From positions 124,001 through 188,000 of the forward strand of contig JAJGOT010000199.1 of the NCBI GenBank assembly GCA_022457155.1: a stretch of DNA of 64,000 nucleotides, written 5' to 3'. Below are positions 47,175-59,187 of the stretch, in pieces. The position numbers and the translations under genes are program-made. The DNA comes from Cladopsammia gracilis. Its lineage: Eukaryota > Cnidaria > Anthozoa > Scleractinia > Dendrophylliidae. Every line of letters begins with the position of its first letter. The first letter of the stretch is position 1. The notes under the pieces were generated by a model, which made no database searches, was not told the DNA's origin, and was given only the letters and a program-made list of their open reading frames with translations.

Positions 47175-47506
47175 CAAACGGCGAGAAGACTGACGAGACG
47201 AAGAGGCACGTGACAGAGGGGAGGAGAAAACCCCAGGGACGGAGATAACCCCTGAAGCGATTCCAATATAAAATTGACGGGAATGATTGTCGGAAATTTT
47301 GGAAGGAACCCCCAGGAGGTACCACAAACCTGTTTTGTGTTGTGTGGCTCACCGTTAATTAGTTTAATTCCCCCCCCCCCCCCCCTAAGCGGTACCAATT
47401 TTTTCAGAAGTTGTTTCTGTCAGCATATCTTTCTGTCTTAATACCCTAAAAGGTATACAATACAATAACTCTGACCCCCCCCCCTTCTCCCCTACGGGGG
47501 AGATAT

Positions 47507-48339
47507 AACCTGCGTAGCAGGCGTCGGAGATAGGGGAACTGGGGAGAGAGGGAAAAGAACGCCGCCAATAAAGACCCCCTTTTGTTCAATTCTGCGGACG
47601 CTGGCGACCGCAAAATTCCGATTGGCTAACTCGCGCTGGGAGGTAAACGCAGTAAAGAATAAGAATTTGGTTTTATCGACTGAGTCGACAAGGTAAATTA
47701 GCCACCGTAAAAAAGATTCGCGAAAGCTGACGTTTCGAGCGCTAGCCCTTCGTCGGAGCGAATCAAGGGATTGTGGGTAGTGTGTGGTTTTATATAGTAA
47801 ATGGTGGAGCCACGCTATTGGTGGAAATTTGGTGACGTGAAAAACAAATGTAAATTAGTTCAATGAAAAGCGTTCGTTGATATCGTGGGGTTTGAGAGTG
47901 CCGATTTGAAAGATGATTTTTTGTTCTAAGTCTTTACGGCTTTCTGTGTTACCCTGGTGTAGGGAAAGGCCGCAGATTGTCATGTGTTGTTTAGAATGGT
48001 TAGTAAGATTGTAATGACGCACTACTGGTTTGGATGCGTCTTTGTCATTTTTTTTTCAACGTCTCGGAGATGTTTACGAAAACGGTCGCCTGGTCTCCTC
48101 CCTGTTTCGCTAATGTGTATCTTTTTGCAAAAAGTACATGTTATGCCAAGTCAGCCATGCGTAACAGCGCAAGCCAGTTTCTGATTGGTGGACGTATTAA
48201 CAGTTGACAATTAGATTACCAAGAAATCGGTGGGCGTAATGCGAATAGCCCGGTTCTGTTAGCAGGTGTTCCTTCCATTTCCCCCTATCCTCTTTAGCCC
48301 CCCGCCCCCCCCCCCCCGTTTACGCCTGCCACACAGGCT
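47507..48339. mobile_element. Element with 10-bp duplication carrying a Penelope fragment
   Basis: The ends AACCTGCGTAGCAGGCG and CGCCTGCCACACAGGCT are inverted with a few mismatches. They are flanked by the direct repeat GGGGAGATAT (47497-47506 and 48340-48349). The termini match the AxCCTG ends of the foldback MITEs at 7605, 19347 and 23545. The interior includes the GIY-YIG end of a Penelope-like element (47855-48147) and its usual flanking text (GCTGACGTTTCGAGCG at about 47727). Confidence 0.78.
47855..48147 (-). pseudogene. Penelope-like element, GIY-YIG endonuclease remnant
   Basis: Read on the minus strand, one frame gives GITCTFCKKIHISETGRRPG and FRKHLRDVEKK; after a run of nine A a second frame continues NDKDASKPVVRHYNLTNHSK, HMTICGLSLHQGNTESRK and IIFQIGTLKPHDINERFSLN to a TAA. 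The TGR...R..H, N..V..H and E...I..I....P.G.N.R spacing is that of the GIY-YIG endonuclease at the C-terminus of Penelope-like elements. The A-run length breaks the frame, and no reverse transcriptase part is present. Confidence 0.88.
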
Positions 48340-48349
48340 GGGGAGATAT

Positions 48350-49030
48350 ATGATCTAAAAAAAGAAATTAAAGAAAGGATACAAATACAACCTCGATTCT
48401 ACGTGCAACACGAAGTTCCGAGCCTAAAAAAAGGAACAGAGAAAGGCCTTAAAAAGGCTAGAAAACAAGCTCTTTGAGAACTCAGTAAGCCCTTGTTAAA
48501 GAGTCATATTCACCCGCTGTGGAGAAGAACTTTTTGATGTTGATGATGTAGCCCCATTGCAAAATAACTATTGTCACAAATACAGCATATTTTAAATCAA
48601 ATAAAGTAATATATTTTAGACCAGTCATTCTAGACTGTTTTGAATGAATTCAAAAGCTGTATGTCAAACATACATAAAAACCTATCTTGTAAATAATAAC
48701 TTTGTAAATTTAACTACAAATAAAAGAGAGAAACTTATTCCAAGCAGCGCGTCTCCACCAATTATCCTTATGGATAATTGCTTCTTTGAACTGTTATCAT
48801 ATACTTGCGTATATGAATAAGACATTTTTAAATTGAGAAGGGAGCAAGTCTTTAGATCTGCAATGGAAAACCAAATTTAGCAAGCTAAATAGATCGTGAG
48901 GACTTTTCGAAGTTTGATATTGTGTTATCAAACGCGTAAATAAAGATTCATAAGCAATGACAAAGGATATCAGCGACCTCGATGGGTTTCCTTATCAGAT
49001 ACAAGAATACCTGGACACGATACTAGCCAA
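48350..49030. other. AT-rich spacer between WDR24 and the satellite
   Basis: I see no gene or clear repeat here. The sequence grades into degenerate satellite text near 49030. Confidence 0.5.
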
Positions 49031-52000
49031 AAAATACTAACAACTTTCAATACCACAGCCCTTGTAGAAGCGGTGCAAATTATCTCTGAACATTGACACA
49101 ATAGAAATTTGTTAATGAGCAAAAATGAGCCACCTTTTCTCCACAATCCAAGAGGACCCTTTTTAGCTCATTAATCAATCAATATTCATGCGTTTATTCC
49201 CAAGCGTCCCTTGGAATTTGACTGCTAATTTTATGCGCGTTAAAAAGAGAGTGAGCACGCGATCATTCTCCGCAACTTTCAACACCATAGCTATTGTAGA
49301 AGCGGAGCAAATTCCCACTGAATATTCAAACAATAGAAATTTGTAAATGAGCAAAAATGGGCAACATTTTCAAAAATCCAAGACGACCCGTTTTAGTTCA
49401 TTAACCATTTTCTATTGTTTCAATATTCACGCGTTTATTCCCAAGCGTCCCGTGGGATTTGACTGCTAATTGTATGCGCGTTAGAATGACTGTGATCACG
49501 TGATCATTCTGTGCAACTTTCAAGGCTGCAGCTCTTGTAGAAGCGGAGCAAATCCTCACTGAATATTGAAACAATAGAAATTTGTTAATGACCACAAATG
49601 GCCCACATTTTCAAAAATCCAAGACGACCCGTTTAAGCTCATTAACCATTTTCTATTGTTTCAATATTCACGCGTTTATTCCCAAGCGTCCCTTGGGATT
49701 TGACTGCTAATTGTATGCGCGTTAGAAAGACTGTGAGCACGTGATCATTCTCTGCAACTTTCAAAACCATAGCTATTGTAGAAACGGAGCAAATCCCCTC
49801 TGAATATTGAAACAATAGAAATTTGTAAATGAGCAAAAATGGGCCACATTTTCAAAAATCCAAGAAGACCGTTTTTAGCTCATTAACCATTTTCTATTGT
49901 TTCAATATTCACGCGTTTATTCCCACGCGTCCCTTGGGGTTTGACTGCTAATTTTATGCGCGTTAAAAAGAGAGTGAGCACGCGATCATTCTCCGCAACT
50001 TTTCAACACCATAGCTATTGTAGAAGCGGAGCAAATTCCCACTGAATATTCAAACAATAGAAATTTGTAAATAAGCAAAAATGGGCAACATTTTCAAAAA
50101 TCCAAGACGACCCGTTTTAGTTCATTAACCATTTTCTATTGTTTCAATATTCACGCGTTTATTCCCAAGCGTCCCGTGGGATTTGACTGCTAATTGTATG
50201 CGCGTTAGAATGACTGTGATCACGTGATCATTCTGTGCAACTTTCAAGGCTGCAGCTCTTGTAGAAGCGGAGCAAATCCTCACTGAATATTGAAACAATA
50301 GAAATTTGTTAATGACCACAAATGGCCCACATTTTCAAAAATCCAAGACGACCCGTTTAAGCTCATTAACCATTTTCTATTGTTTCAATATTCACGCGTT
50401 TATTCCCAAGCGTCCCTTGGGATTTGACTGCTAATTGTATGCGCGTTAGAAAGACTGTGAGCACGTGATCATTCTGCGCAACTTTCAAAACCATAGCTAT
50501 TGTAGAAACGGAGCAAATCCCCTCTGAATATTGAAACAATAGAAATTTGTAAATGAGCAAAAATGGGCCACATTTTCAAAAATCCAAGAAGACCGTTTTT
50601 AGCTCATTAACCATTTTCTATTGTTTCAATATTCACGCGTTTATTCCCACGCGTCCCTTGGGGTTTGACTGCTAATTGTATGCGCGTTAGAAAGACTGTG
50701 ACCACGTGATCATTCTGTGCAACTTTCAAGGCTGCAGCTCTTGTAGAAACGGAGCAAATCCCCTCTGAATATTGAAACAATAGAAATTTGTAAATGAGCA
50801 AAAATGGGCCACATTTTCAAAAATCCAAGAAGACGGTTTTTAGCTCATTAACCATTTTCTATTGTTTCAATATTCACGCGTTTATTCCCACGCGTCCCTT
50901 GGGGTTTGACTGCTAATTTTATGCGCGTTAAAAAGAGAGTGAGCACGCGATCATTCTCCGCAACTTTCAACACCATAGCTATTGTAGAAGCGGAGCAAAT
51001 TCCCACTGAATATTCAAACAATAGAAATTTGTAAATAAGCAAAAATGGGCAACATTTTCAAAAATCCAAGACGACCCGTTTTAGTTCATTAACCATTTTC
51101 TATTGTTTCAATATTCACGCGTTTATTCCCAAGCGTCCCGTGGGATTTGACTGCTAATTGTATGCGCGTTAGAATGACTGTGATCACGTGATCATTCTGT
51201 GCAACTTTCAAGGCTGCAGCTCTTGTAGAAGCGGAGCAAATCCTCACTGAATATTGAAACAATAGAAATTTGTTAATGACCAAAAATGGCCCACATTTTC
51301 AAAAATCCAAGACGACCCGTTTAAGCTCATTAACCATTTTCTATTGTTTCAATATTCACGCGTTTATTCCCAAGCGTCCCTTGGGATTTGACTGCTAATT
51401 GTATGCGCGTTAGAAAGACTGTGAGCACGTGATCATTCTGCGCAACTTTCAAAACCATAGCTATTGTAGAAACGGAGCAAATCCCCTCTGAATATTGAAA
51501 CAATAGAAATTTGTAAATGAGCAAAAATGGGCCACATTTTCAAAAATCCAAGAAGACCGTTTTTAGCTCATTAACCATTTTCTATTGTTTCAATATTCAC
51601 GCGTTTATTCCCACGCGTCCCTTGGGGTTTGACTGCTAATTGTATGCGCGTTAGAAAGACTGTGACCACGTGATCATTCTGTGCAACTTTCAAGGCTGCA
51701 GCTCTTGTAGAAGCGGAGCAAATCCCCACTGAATATTGAAACAATAGAAATTTGTAAATGAGCAAAAATGGGCCACATTTTCAAAAATCCAAGACGACCG
51801 TTTTTAGCTCATTAACCATTTTCTATTGTTTCAATATTCACGCGTTTATTCCCACGCGTCCCGTGGGATTTGACTGCTAATTGTATGCGCGTTAGAAAGA
51901 CTGTGACCACGTGATCATTCTGTGCAACTTTCAAGGCTGCAGCTCTTGTAGAAGCGGAGCAAATCCCCACTGAATATTGAAACAATAGAAATTTGTAAAT

Positions 52001-52698
52001 GAGCAAAAATGGCCCACATTTTCAAAAATCCAAGACGACCCATTTTTAGCTCATTAACCATTTTCTATTGTTTCAATATTCACGCGTTTATTCCCAAACG
52101 TCCCTTGGGATTTGACTGCTAATTGTATGCGCGTTAGGATAACTGTGATCACGTGATCATTCTGTGCAACTTTCAAGGCTGCAGCTCTTGTAGAAGCAGA
52201 GCAAATCCCCACTGAATATTGAAACAATAGAAATTTGTTAATAACCAAAAATGGCCCACATTTTCAAAAATCCAAGACGACCCGTTTTAGCTTATTAACC
52301 ATTTTCTATTGTTTCAATATTCATGCGTTTATTCCCAAGCGTCCCTTGGGATTTGACTGCTAATTGTATGCGCGTTAGAAAGACTGTGACCACGTGACCA
52401 TTCTCTGCAACTTTCAAGACCATAGCTAATGTAGAAACGGAGCAAATCCCCTCTGAATATTGAAACAATAGAAATTTGTAAATGAGCAAAAATGGGCCAC
52501 ATTTTCAAAAATCCAAGAAGACCCTTTTTAGCTCATTAACCATTTTCTATTGTTTCAATATTCACGCGTTTATTCCCACGCGTCCCTTGTGGTTTGACTG
52601 CTAATTGTATGCGCGTTAGAAAGACTGTGACCACGTGATCATTCTGTGCAACTTTCAAGGCTGCAGCTCTTGTAGAAGCGGAGCAAATCCCCACTGAA

Positions 52699-52810
52699 TA
52701 TTGAAACAATAGAAAATGGTTAATGAGCTAAAATGGGCCACATTTTCAAAAATCCAAGACGACCCATTTTTAGCTCATTAACCATTTTCTATTGTTTCAA
52801 TATTCACGCG
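52699..52810. repeat. Satellite unit junction keeping a long hairpin
   Basis: Here TGAATATTGAAACAATAGAA then AATGGTTAATGAGCTAAAA is followed, after a loop of about 35 bp, by its inverse TTTTAGCTCATTAACCATT then TTCTATTGTTTCAATATTCA. Arms are about 38 bp and nearly perfect. In other units the inner part of one arm has drifted to AATTTGTAAATGAGCAAAAA. Confidence 0.85.
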
Positions 52811-55800
52811 TTTATTCCCAAGCGTCCCTTGGGATTTGACTGCTAATTGTATGCGCGTTAGAAAGACTGTGACCACGTGATCATTCTCTGCAACTTTCAA
52901 GACCATAGCTAATGTAGAAACGGAGCAAATCCCCTCTGAATATTGAAACAATAGAAATTTGTAAATGAGCAAAAATGGGCCACATTTTCAAAAATCCAAG
53001 AAGACACTTTTTAGCTCATTAACCATTTTCTATTGTTTCAATATTCACGCGTTTATTCCAACGCGTCCCTTGGGATTTGACTGCTAACTGTATGCGCGTT
53101 AGAAAGACTGTGACCACGTGATCATTCTGTGCAACTTTCGAGGCTACAGCTCTTGTAGAAGTAGAGCAAATTCCCTCTGAATATTGAAACAATAGAAATT
53201 TGTAAATAAGCAAAAATGGGTCACATTTTAAAAAACTCTAAGACGACCCTTTCTAGCTCATTAACCATTTTCTATTGTTTCATTATTCATGCGTTTATTC
53301 CCAAGCGTCCCTTGGGATTTGACTGCTAATTTTATGCGCGTTAAAAAGAGAGTGAACACGCGATCATTCTGCGCAACTTTCAAGACCATAGCTATTGTAG
53401 AAACGGAGCAAATCCCCTCTGAATATTAAAACAATAGAAATTTGTAAATGAGCAAAAATGGCCCACATTTTCAAAAATCCAAGACGACCCGTTTCAGCTC
53501 TTTAACCATTTTCTATTGTTTCAATATTCACGCGTTTATTCCCAAGCGTCCCTTGGGATTTGACTGCTAATTTTATGCACGTTAGAAAGACTGTGACCAC
53601 GTGATCATTCTGTGCAACTTTCAAGACCAAAGCTATTGTATTAACGGAGCAAATCCCCTCTGAATATTGAAACAATAGAAATTTGTAAATGAGCAGAAAT
53701 GGACCACATTTTCGAAAATCCAAGAAGACCGTTTTTAGCTCATTAACCATTTTCTATTGTTTCAATATTCACGCGTTTATTCCCACGCGTCCCTTGGGGT
53801 TTGACTGCTAATTGTATGCGTTGTTAGAAAGACTGTGACCACGTGATCATTCTGTGCAACTGTCAAGACCATAGCTATTGTAGAAACGGAGCAAATCCCC
53901 TCTGAATATTGAAACAATAGAAATTTGTAAATGAGCAAAATGGGCCACATCTTCAAAAATCCAAGACGACCCTTTTTAGCTCATTAACCATTTTCTATTG
54001 TTTCAATATTCACGCGTTTATTCCCAAGCGTCCCTTGGGGTTTGACTGCTAATTGTATGCGCGTTAGAAAGACTGTGGCCACGTGATCATTCTGTGCAAC
54101 TTTCGAGGCTACAGCTCTTGTAGAAGTAGAGCAAATTCCCTCTGAATATTGAAACAATACAAATTTGTAAATGAGCAAAAATGGGTCACATTTTCAAAAA
54201 TCCAAGACGACCCTTTCTAGCTCATTAACCATTTTCCATTGTTTCATTATTCATGCGTTTATTCCCAAGCGTCCCTTGGGATTTGACTGCTAATTGTATG
54301 CGCGTTAAAAAGAGAGTGAGCACGTGATCATTTTACGCAACTTTCAAGATCATAGCTGTTGTAGAAACGGAGCAAATCCCCTCTGAATATTGAAACAATA
54401 GAAATTTGTAAATGAGCAAAAATGACCCACATTTTCAAAAATCCAAGACGACCCGTTTCAGCTCATTGCCCATTATCTATTGTTTCAATATTCACGCGTT
54501 TATTCCCAAGCGTCCCTTGGGATTTGACTGCTACTTTTATGCGCGTTAGAAAGACTGTGACCACGTGATCATTCTGTGCAACTTTCAAGACCATAGCTAT
54601 TGTAGTAACGAAGCAAATCCCCTCTGAATATTGAAACAATAGAAATTTGTAAATGAGCAAAAATGGGCCACATTTTCAAAAATCCAAGAAGACCGTTTTT
54701 AGCTCATTAACCATTTTCTATTGTTTCAATATTCACGCGTTTATTCCCACGCGTCCCTTAGGGTATGACTGCTTATTGTATGCGTGTTAGAGAGACTGTG
54801 ACCACGTGATCATTCTGTGCAACTGTCAAGACCATAGCTATTGTAGAAACGGAGCAAATCCCGTCTGAATATTGAAACAATAGAAATTTGTAAATGAGCA
54901 AAAATGGGCCACATTTTCAAAAATCCAAGACGACCCTTTTTAGCTCATTAACCATTTTCTATTGTTTCAATATTCACGCGTTTATTCCCACGCGTCCCTT
55001 AGGATTTGACTGCTAATTTTATGCGCGTTTAAAAGAGAGTGAGCACGTGATCACTCTGCGCAACTTTCAAGACCATAGCTGTTGTAGAAACGGAGCAAAT
55101 CCCCTCTGAATATTGAAACAATAGAAATTTGTTAATGAGCAAAAATGGCCCACATTTTCAAAAATCCAAGACGACCCTTTCTAGCTCATTAACCATTTTC
55201 TATTGTTTCAATATTCACGCGTTTATTCCTACGCGTCCCTTGGGATTTGACTGCTAATTTTATGCGCGTTAGAATGACTTTGATCACGTGATTATTCTGT
55301 GCAACTGTCAAGGCTGTAGCTCTTGTAGAAGCGGAGCAAATCCCCACTGAATATTGAAACAATAGAAATTTGTTAATGAGCAAAAATGGCCCACATTTTC
55401 AAAAATCCAAGAAGACCGTTTTAGCTCATTAACCATTTTCTATTGTTTCAATATTCACGCGTTTATTCCCACGCATCCCTTGTGGTTTGACTGCTAATTG
55501 TATGCGCGTTAGAAAGACTGACCACGTGATCATTCTGTGCAACCTTCAAGGCTACAGCTCTTGTAGAAGCGGAGCAAATCCCCTCTGGATATTGATACAA
55601 TAGAATTTTTTTATTAGCAAAAATGAGCCATTTTTTCAAATATCCAAGAGGATCCTTTTGAGCTCATTAACCATTTTCTATTGTCTCAATATTCATGCGT
55701 TTATTCCCAAGTGTCCTTTGGGATTTAACTGCTTATTGTATGCGCCGGTTAGAAAGAGTTTGAACACGTAATCATTCTGAGCAACTTTCAAGGCTACAGC

Positions 55801-55912
55801 CCTTGTAGAAGCGGTGTAAATCCCCTCTGAATATTGAAACAATATAATTTTTTTATGAGCAAAAATGAGCCATTTTTTCAAAAATCCAAAAGGATCCTTT
55901 TTAGCTCATTAA

Positions 55913-56869
55913 GGTGGCTGACCAGTTTCACTGTACCTATGCGTTATTCATTGTCATTTTAAAACCAATAACGTCTGGGCGTCCAAAATTGGTGAGGCAT
56001 ACGATAGCGAAGCGCACAATTACTATTTATAGAACTAAAACTCAGACAAACAAACCAAAAGTGACTCTCAGGGGATTCCTAATAAGGAATTTCTATTGTC
56101 AGAAATGCAAGAATAAACAAGAATAAATTATAAACTCAGACAAACATGAGTACTGACGTCATTTGTGCGCTTTGCTATTAAGCAACAAGCTATATATTTG
56201 ATATTTTTGTTGAGCTTTTAGGATGTTGCCATGGCAACATGGTGGATTGTAAATCAGCCTGCAATATTTGGTTTCATTTATTTTCAGAAAATCTAGTCGT
56301 TAGATTTTGTCCATCATTTGTCTTCGATCCAGTAAACTCGTAAAAATATTCGCGTGTTAACACTGGTGTCATGTAATTTTGACAGAGGGATCTTCCGTAA
56401 TTTGTGGTTTAATGTTTTCGTTTTGTAAAAATCTCCTTTGTTAGATTTCAAATTTTTGATGGCAGGTGAGTTCGGCATATTCGGAACTATTATTGTGCCA
56501 AATTTCGTGACGAGTGGTTCCGTAGAAATCAGCACGTTTCCGAGGAAAGTCGCTAAAACATAGTCACAATTTTTTAGTCAACTGCGCATGCGTTGCATTT
56601 GACTGGGTTCTCGATCCAAAGACAAAAACAACCAAAAAGGCAGTGTATTTCTTCAATGGTTCTATAAATTATCTATTGATTCAACAAATATTTTTACGAA
56701 CAACAAATTGTTTGATTTTAAGACAAAAACAACACTTTCGCGATCCACACTGAGCAAAATAAAATGATCGCTGAATAGGCGCCACGTTTGTTTTTCTCAA
56801 AACTCTGCACGTGCTGACTCACGTAAGCAGCTAAAATTGAAAAGCGCGCGCAAACTGTGTTCAGTCACC
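55913..56869. mobile_element. piggyBac-type non-autonomous element inside the satellite
   Basis: The ends GGTGGCTGACCAGTTT and AAACTGTGTTCAGTCACC are inverted with a few differences, and TTAA flanks both sides (55909-55912 and 56870-56873). The satellite text GCTCATTAACCATTTTC reads straight across when the 957 bp and one TTAA are removed. Terminal similarity to the 42411-43434 element shows the same superfamily. The interior has no transposase. Confidence 0.88.
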
Positions 56870-57060
56870 TTAACCATTTTCTATTGTTTCACTATTCATG
56901 CGTTTATTCTCAATTGTCCCTTGGGATTTGACTGCTAATTGTAGGCGCGTTAGAAAGAGTGAACACGTGATCATTCTATGCAACGTTCAAGGCTACTGCC
57001 CTTGTAGAAGCGGAGTGTATCTCATCTAAATATAGAAATAGAAATTTCTTTACTCGTCTT

Positions 57061-59156
57061 CTACTAATCTTTGACTAATCGGTTATTTGCGAGAAAGAAT
57101 GCTACATGGATGTTTAGAGTATTTTGGCAGTCTTGGGATTTCTACGCCCAGCCGAGCATTTTTAAAGCGGAGAAAGCCTTGGGAACGAGGTTGGGCATCC
57201 TCGTTTTCAGGATTATATCCTCGTTTAAATCTAAGATGGCGCGATGAGTTGCTATGGAGAAAACAACAAAGTTTCAATAGAAAAGACTGCACAGATCTTT
57301 ATTCACTGCTTCTTTACTTTCTAATAGCACAAAATAATGAATTTGTTTGTATTCGTGATTTACAATGGTAGAAAAATTAATCACATATGATTGCACAATT
57401 TATACAATCAATGAAAATTTGTTTAGCGCTACTATGCTGCAATGTTGTTCTGTGGGGCTGACTTTTAGACTTGTCTAGCCTTTTTTTTTAATGATTAATA
57501 TATAAACAAAATACTTATTTTTATTTGTATTAGCACTATACTATATGTAGCAAAATTCATCACAATTATTTCACAGCTACAGCTATTGTGTTTTTATGCT
57601 ATATGTCTTATACATTTCCCTTGATCCAAATTCCATTAACTGAAACATTCGATAAACATTTTTAAAGGAGCTATGTCATGGTGATTTTGCGGTTTTGGGG
57701 TCAAAACTGCCTCAAATTAAAACAAAGTACCTTTGTCATACACAAAATGCTTCTAGAACACTAAGAGGAAGATATCAAGTGAAACTTCTAAGAGAAAATA
57801 AACCATAATCAGAGTTTTAGTGAGTTTTCCAAGACAGAAGTGATAAACTTGGAAAAATTCGCCCAATGTTTTCAAGATGCAATCCGCTTCCATCCTGGCC
57901 ATCTGCAGTCCAAGACACTTAGTTTTACTCTTAGAGCACTAGGAGAATAATTTTAAATAAAACTGGACTTTTATTTTTGGGTTTTCACTGATATAAACAC
58001 GTCTTTTGGCTTTTTAAACATTAAAAATTAACATTAAAAATGGCGACAGAGCCCCTTTAAAGCAAATCAACAAACTCTTTCCAATATATAAGCTGTCAGC
58101 ATCTACGATGTAATTTCCCTTTTTTCAAAAATATAGCAAAACCGTGTTCAGTTTTTAAAATAATATTCTTAAATAAATTTTTCAATTCAACACTTGAATT
58201 ATATACCTACTTGATTGAGCAATGGTTTGTATTTACACTTGTCATTTGCTACAGTAATTTTCTGTAACTCATTAATTCATTCATTCATTAATTACACCTA
58301 TGAAGTAATGAAGTATACTTCTTGACTTAATATTGCTTTCTAATCCTGTTAGTTTCATATTTATTTCAGTCAGGTGACAACCAAACACCTTTCACTTACG
58401 AAAGATTCGGGTGTTTCTTGGTGTTGCGGAAGCCATTGTTGGTTAGCTTTTGTGTTGTGGTGTGGGTATTGTTCAGTGTCTTTTGAATCTTTTGTTTTAC
58501 GTCATTTGGTGATCACACCATCTGCAACACCAAGAAACTACAAAAGATTCCGTGACGGAATAGCAAACTCGTGAGCTTTTCAACAATTTTGCATTCTGCA
58601 AAAAAGTATCTATTTCCACCTTTGAAATTTGTGTTCTTTCTGTTTCTACGTTTCTCGTCACGCGTTCACAGCGGTCAAACGAACAACGCAAGCATAGTTC
58701 CTGTCAAAATGCTGTAAACCTTTGTAAGAAAAATACTATTGGACAAATCGGAATCTTCCATTTTGACACATAAATGAAGGCGTTTTACGAAAACCTACGC
58801 TTTTGACTTTGAGTATTTTCTATAAAACTTCAAACTTCAGGCTCGTTAACGCTTTGTACTAATAAACGTTTCAAAGCTAAGATGTCGGAATTGGCGATGA
58901 CATTCCAACCTCGTCCCCAGGAGCTCTCCACTTTCAAAATGGCGGACCAGCCCGCCATTTTGAAAGTGGAGAGGTCCTGGGGACGAGGTTGATGACGTTC
59001 TACGTTTGACCGCTGAGTGCCGCTGAGTGCATTATAATTACTTCAGGGACTTCTTCTCTGACCTACAATCCTATAATAATGTTTTGAACATATTGGTACA
59101 TCATAAACTATAATGTGCCATAAACTACTGAATATACGTTCAACTGAATTTTGAAC
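57061..59156. other. Intergenic region between satellite and the right-hand gene
   Basis: AT-rich with no convincing exon. It includes GAGGTTGGGCATCCTCG-type repeat text at about 57189 and the hairpin MITE at 58906-58990. A second block, about 57665-58060, has ends GGAGCTATGTCATGGTGA and AGAGCCCCTTTAAAG, which suggests another dispersed repeat. Confidence 0.5.
58906..58990. mobile_element. 85-bp hairpin MITE with 10-bp duplication
   Basis: AACCTCGTCCCCAGGA then CTCTCCACTTTCAAAATGGC is mirrored by GCCATTTTGAAAGTGGAGAG then TCCTGGGGACGAGGTT with a loop of only a few bases. Flanks are GATGACATTC (58896-58905) and GATGACGTTC (58991-59000), 9 of 10 matching. Confidence 0.85.
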
Positions 59157-59162
59157 TTTATT
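59157..59162 (-). promoter_or_regulatory. Poly(A) signal of the right-hand gene
   Basis: AATAAA on the minus strand lies 26 bp beyond the TAA at 59188-59190. It supports the proposed last exon. Confidence 0.65.
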
Positions 59163-59187
59163 TAATAAACTGGTAGGAATGATATTT

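Larger units (their letters stand above)
49030..57060. repeat. 241-bp satellite array, about 28 units
   Basis: Tandem units of 241 bp run from about 49030 to 55912 and, after an inserted element, resume at 56874-57060. Unit landmarks are TTTCTATTGTTTCAATATTC, GCGTTTATTCCCAAGCGTCC, TTTGACTGCTAATTGTATGC, CACGTGATCATTCT, TGAATATTGAAACAATAGAA and GGCCACATTTTCAAAAATCC. Most units keep a 64-codon minus frame (ending NKRVNIETIENG), but this shows only that recent copies share the unit; I find no sign of a gene. Edge units are more diverged than central ones. Some unit types recur in the same order (identical types at 49401, 50125 and 51089), so there is higher-order structure. Confidence 0.97.

Noticed and set aside
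49401..55383. A tandem family of 64-codon minus frames
   Set aside because: They repeat every 241 bp with the satellite unit. Frames are lost in many units without any sign of selection, and no splice or signal features are seen.
49030..57060. CRISPR-like array
   Set aside because: The whole unit repeats; there are no unique spacers, the unit is far too long, and the DNA is eukaryotic.
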